Shown here: one piece after another, positions 61,857 to 64,000 of the stretch
How the letters are laid out: each line of letters opens with the position of its first letter
Position numbering within the stretch: position 1 is the stretch's first letter
Origin: Bacteroidota bacterium
GTDB taxonomy: Bacteria; Bacteroidota; Bacteroidia; Chitinophagales; Chitinophagaceae
Assembly (NCBI GenBank): GCA_023424015.1
Contig: JAFAEM010000048.1
Coordinates: 109,499 to 173,498, forward strand
DNA: 64,000 nt
Direction of reading: 5' to 3'
Notes under the pieces: model-generated
What the model was told of the DNA's origin: nothing
The model's input: the letters and a program-made list of their open reading frames with translations, nothing else
Database searches by the model: none
Position numbers and translations under genes: made by a program

Positions 61857-61881
61857 CCCGCCGGGCTTTAGCGAAGGCGGG
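61857..61881. repeat. REP-like palindrome CCCGCC...GGCGGG
   Basis: CCCGCC (61857-61862) and GGCGGG (61876-61881) with a 13-base interior, directly after the heptamer array. The arms equal those at 18102-18116. It could terminate dusB, or be a dispersed palindrome. Confidence 0.5.
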
Positions 61882-61911
61882 GTGATTTAAGTTTTTTCTT
61901 TTACTAATAAT

Positions 61912-63693
61912 ATGCCTATTCCAACCTACGAGGAGCTTTCTTCAAAATATTCCGCCAGGGCTGCGTCATTGCAGGATCAGTTGAGTTGGTTTAGCATACT
62001 GCGGCTGTTGGTGTTTGCGGGGTTTATTTTCCTTGGGTATAAGTCTGTTCAAACCGGTGACCGCCTTTTTATTCTTTCCACCGGTGCCACCCTGGTGATC
62101 TTCCTGCTTTTTATTCGCTGGTATGATAAATTGCAGGCCGAGGTTTTATTCTACTCAGAACTGGCAAGACTCAACAGAGCGGAGATCGATTTCTTGAATG
62201 GCCAGCCGTCAAAGTACCCGGACGGAAAGGAATATACCGATCCTCACCATCATTTTTCTTATGACCTTGATTTATTTGGAGAGGGTGGCTTGTTCTCTTA
62301 CCTCAATCGCACCAGTACCAGTTTTGGTAAACATGCACTTGCGCAAAATCTATTGCACCCGGATACGCATGTGATCCAAAAAAGACAGGAAGCTATTGAT
62401 GAATTGGCGGGCACACTCGATTTTCGACAACACCTGCAGGCGCACGGCGCCCTGCTCGATACAAGGGAAAAAGAATTACAACAGCTGAAAGCCTGGCTAC
62501 ATGCAAAACCAGGGTTTACCAATAAGAATATTTATCTGCTGCTTCTGCTATTCCCACTGGTGACCATTGGATGCCTGGTATATTACTTCATAACCGAAAA
62601 AGAAGCCTTTCTGAATTATTTCTATTTTCTATTTGTCGTCAACCTCATCATCGCAGGGGTGTTTGCCAAAAGCATCGCGGCGCATCTTTCTGTCTCCACT
62701 TCTGTAACAAAAATATTACAGCAATTTGCCGGGCAGTTACAACAAATCGAAAATCAGCCGTTCGAATCGGCCTTATTAAAAGAATTGCAGGCTGGTTTGA
62801 AAACAGGACAGTTAAATGCCTCCGTTTCTATCGCCAAACTGGCTTCGCTTTTTAATTACCTCGAGACGGTCATCAACCTGCTGGTCAGTGTGCTGCTCAA
62901 TGGGTTATTCCTTTTTCATGTGCATGTATTGTTTGCACTCGAAAAATGGAAACGAAAAAATGGCAGCCAGATATTTCCCTGGCTGGGATTGCTCGGCCAG
63001 GTGGAAGCTCTGACCAGCTTTGGTAACCTCGCTTTCAACAATAAAAAATTTTGCATGCCCCGACTGAGTGAAACGGAGACCCTGGAGGCAAAGAACATGG
63101 GTCACCTGCTGATCGCAGAAAATAAACGGGTCAACAATAGTATTTCTTTCACCGGTCACCGATTTGTTATTCTTACCGGATCCAATATGTCTGGAAAAAG
63201 CACTTTTCTCCGCACGCTCGGCATCAACCTGGTACTGGCAAGGGCTGGCAGCCGGGTATGTGCTGAAGAATTTGTGTTCTATCCGTATTCGGTGCATGTA
63301 AGTATGCGTATCACCGACTCCCTGCAGGACAGCGAATCATTTTTTTACGCTGAATTAAAACGGTTGCAAAGTATCATCCATGAACTGGAAGCAGGTGAAA
63401 AAACTTTTGTGATACTCGATGAGATACTTCGCGGGACCAACAGTAATGATAAACATAATGGCACCGTAGGTCTCATCCGCAAACTGGTAGCTGCCCAGGC
63501 TACAGGCATCATTGCAACCCATGACCTCACTGTTGCTCAATTGGCAGCAGAAAGTGGCGGCTATATCAGCAACCAGTGTTTTGAATCTGAGATCATCAAT
63601 GATGAACTGGTATTCGACTATAAGCTAAAGCCCGGTGTATGCACAAAACTCAGCGCATCGTTTTTGATGAAAAAGATGGGAGTGATTGAGTAG
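61912..63693 (+). CDS. Membrane-anchored MutS-like ATPase
   Basis: 593 aa. Unlike MutS it starts with two membrane helices (LRLLVFAGFIFLGYKSV, LFILSTGATLVIFLLFIRW) and has two more near residues 205-250 (IYLLLLLFPLVTIGCLVYYF, FYFLFVVNLIIAGVFAKSIA). The C-terminal third is a MutS-type ABC ATPase: Walker A TGSNMSGKSTFLRTLG (about 422), Walker B VILDEILRGTNSNDKHNG (about 500), and the conserved His in IATHDLTVAQLA. It lacks mismatch-recognition domain I. Bacteroidota commonly encode such proteins as MutS-family; the role is unknown, possibly DNA-related at the membrane. ATG 61912 precedes the first helix by about 25 residues. Confidence 0.88.
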   Translation: MPIPTYEELSSKYSARAASLQDQLSWFSILRLLVFAGFIFLGYKSVQTGDRLFILSTGATLVIFLLFIRWYDKLQAEVLFYSELARLNRAEIDFLNGQPSKYPDGKEYTDPHHHFSYDLDLFGEGGLFSYLNRTSTSFGKHALAQNLLHPDTHVIQKRQEAIDELAGTLDFRQHLQAHGALLDTREKELQQLKAWLHAKPGFTNKNIYLLLLLFPLVTIGCLVYYFITEKEAFLNYFYFLFVVNLIIAGVFAKSIAAHLSVSTSVTKILQQFAGQLQQIENQPFESALLKELQAGLKTGQLNASVSIAKLASLFNYLETVINLLVSVLLNGLFLFHVHVLFALEKWKRKNGSQIFPWLGLLGQVEALTSFGNLAFNNKKFCMPRLSETETLEAKNMGHLLIAENKRVNNSISFTGHRFVILTGSNMSGKSTFLRTLGINLVLARAGSRVCAEEFVFYPYSVHVSMRITDSLQDSESFFYAELKRLQSIIHELEAGEKTFVILDEILRGTNSNDKHNGTVGLIRKLVAAQATGIIATHDLTVAQLAAESGGYISNQCFESEIINDELVFDYKLKPGVCTKLSASFLMKKMGVIE

Positions 63694-63817
63694 TCGGGAG
63701 TCGATAGTCGGGAGTCGGGAGTCGGCTGAGCCACCGGAGATGTTAGATACTGGATACTGGATACTTGATACTGGATACTGGATACTGGATAGTTGATTCC
63801 AGATTGACCCAAGTATT
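63692..63817. repeat. Repeat block copy A
   Basis: 126 bases: five units AGTCGGG-type (63692-63726), a unique joint with CCACCGGAGATG, then seven TGGATAC-type units (63744-63792) and TTGATTCCAGATTGACCCAA. It overlaps the last base or two of the MutS-like stop. Copy B is at 63884-63988. The stretch 63694-64000 holds no gene. Confidence 0.9.
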
Positions 63818-63837
63818 TTATAGTATAGGACACTAGG

Positions 63838-63859
63838 CCCCTCTCCGCGCGGAGAGGGG
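63838..63859. repeat. 22-base perfect palindrome
   Basis: CCCCTCTCCGC followed by GCGGAGAGGGG, a perfect 22-base self-complementary sequence, then TTGGGGG. It lies between the two copies of the repeat block. It may be a dispersed palindromic element or terminator without a T tract. Confidence 0.85.
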
Positions 63860-63883
63860 TTGGGGGTGTGGCGATATGATGCA

Positions 63884-63988
63884 AGTCGGGAGTCGATAGT
63901 CGGGAGTCGGGAGTCGGTTGAGCCACCGGAGATGCTAGATACTGGATACTTGATATTGGATACTTGATTCCAGATTGACCCAAGTATT
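63884..63988. repeat. Repeat block copy B
   Basis: 105 bases, same order as copy A (AGTCGGG units, CCACCGGAGATG joint, TGGATAC-type units, TTGATTCCAGATTGACCCAA). It has three fewer TGGATAC-type units, exactly 21 bases, and a few substitutions. The sequences of both copies diverge right after AAGTATT. Confidence 0.9.
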
Positions 63989-64000
63989 CTAGTGTCGTGT

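Noticed and set aside
1..64000. tRNA or rRNA genes
   Set aside because: I looked for cloverleaf signatures such as GGTTCGAATCC-type T-arms and conserved rRNA segments in all intergenic regions and saw none.
1..64000. Prophage, transposon, toxin-antitoxin or anti-phage system
   Set aside because: No integrase, transposase, capsid, restriction or toxin-like gene was recognised. The CPBP (Abi-like) protease is in a lipid operon and is not a defence gene by context.

Overview
The window is a stretch of a Bacteroidota chromosome, most likely Chitinophagaceae or a close relative (inference from gene content). The evidence is four gliding/type IX secretion-associated genes (gldD, gldE, gldH and the usual ssb/gldE/gldD order), an adjacent SusC/SusD pair, BatD, a Bacteroidota-type RicT, and the scarcity of Shine-Dalgarno sequences. 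Many start regions instead carry the Bacteroidota promoter TTTG-N19-TANNTTTG. No rRNA, tRNA, CRISPR array, IS element, prophage or recognisable defence island was found. About 50 protein genes fill the window and most are housekeeping.

Layout. 1-9.9 kb: end of comEC, purH, an EamA transporter, then a leftward group (TPR membrane protein, DUF3109, LutB, polysaccharide deacetylase) and two small membrane proteins. 10-19.8 kb: ssb-gldE-gldD leftward, an envelope operon (small secreted protein, LpoB-like, COG3014), mutY, HU, a TPR protein, a 30-residue very basic COX24/AURKAIP1-like protein and rng. 19.9-27.8 kb: M14 peptidase, SusD, SusC and a YugP-like metalloprotease, all leftward. 28-35.5 kb: radA, comF, a beta-helix lipoprotein, glutathione peroxidase, holB and ricT. 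35.5-36.3 kb: a dense block of interspersed repeats. 36.3-50.7 kb: a NagZ/serine-hydrolase fusion, mutL, a PBP4-type peptidase, an oxidoreductase, a degenerate arginase-fold protein, pheS, hbd, an epimerase and an LpxD-like acyltransferase. 51-64 kb: yicC, gldH with a two-component system, batD, a short-chain dehydrogenase, a YjjG-type nucleotidase, the lipid genes CPBP-cdsA-psd, dusB, a membrane-anchored MutS-like ATPase and a second repeat block.

How the genes fit together. Several groups serve the cell envelope: LpoB/COG3014 with PBP4 and the NagZ fusion for peptidoglycan, cdsA/psd for phosphatidylethanolamine, the LpxD-like enzyme for lipid A, and the Gld proteins for gliding and secretion. 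A second set maintains the genome and RNA (mutY, mutL, radA, ssb, holB, HU, rng, yicC, dusB).

The most unusual material is non-coding. Tandem seven-base repeats of at least four sequence families sit just after stop codons at eight places. One repeat-bearing block is duplicated at the right end, and its two copies differ in length by exactly three seven-base units. A composite palindrome plus nine-base repeat block separates ricT from the NagZ fusion. I found no clear new multi-gene system. The best leads are these repeats, a tiny promoter-terminator unit before radA, and a degenerate arginase-family protein.
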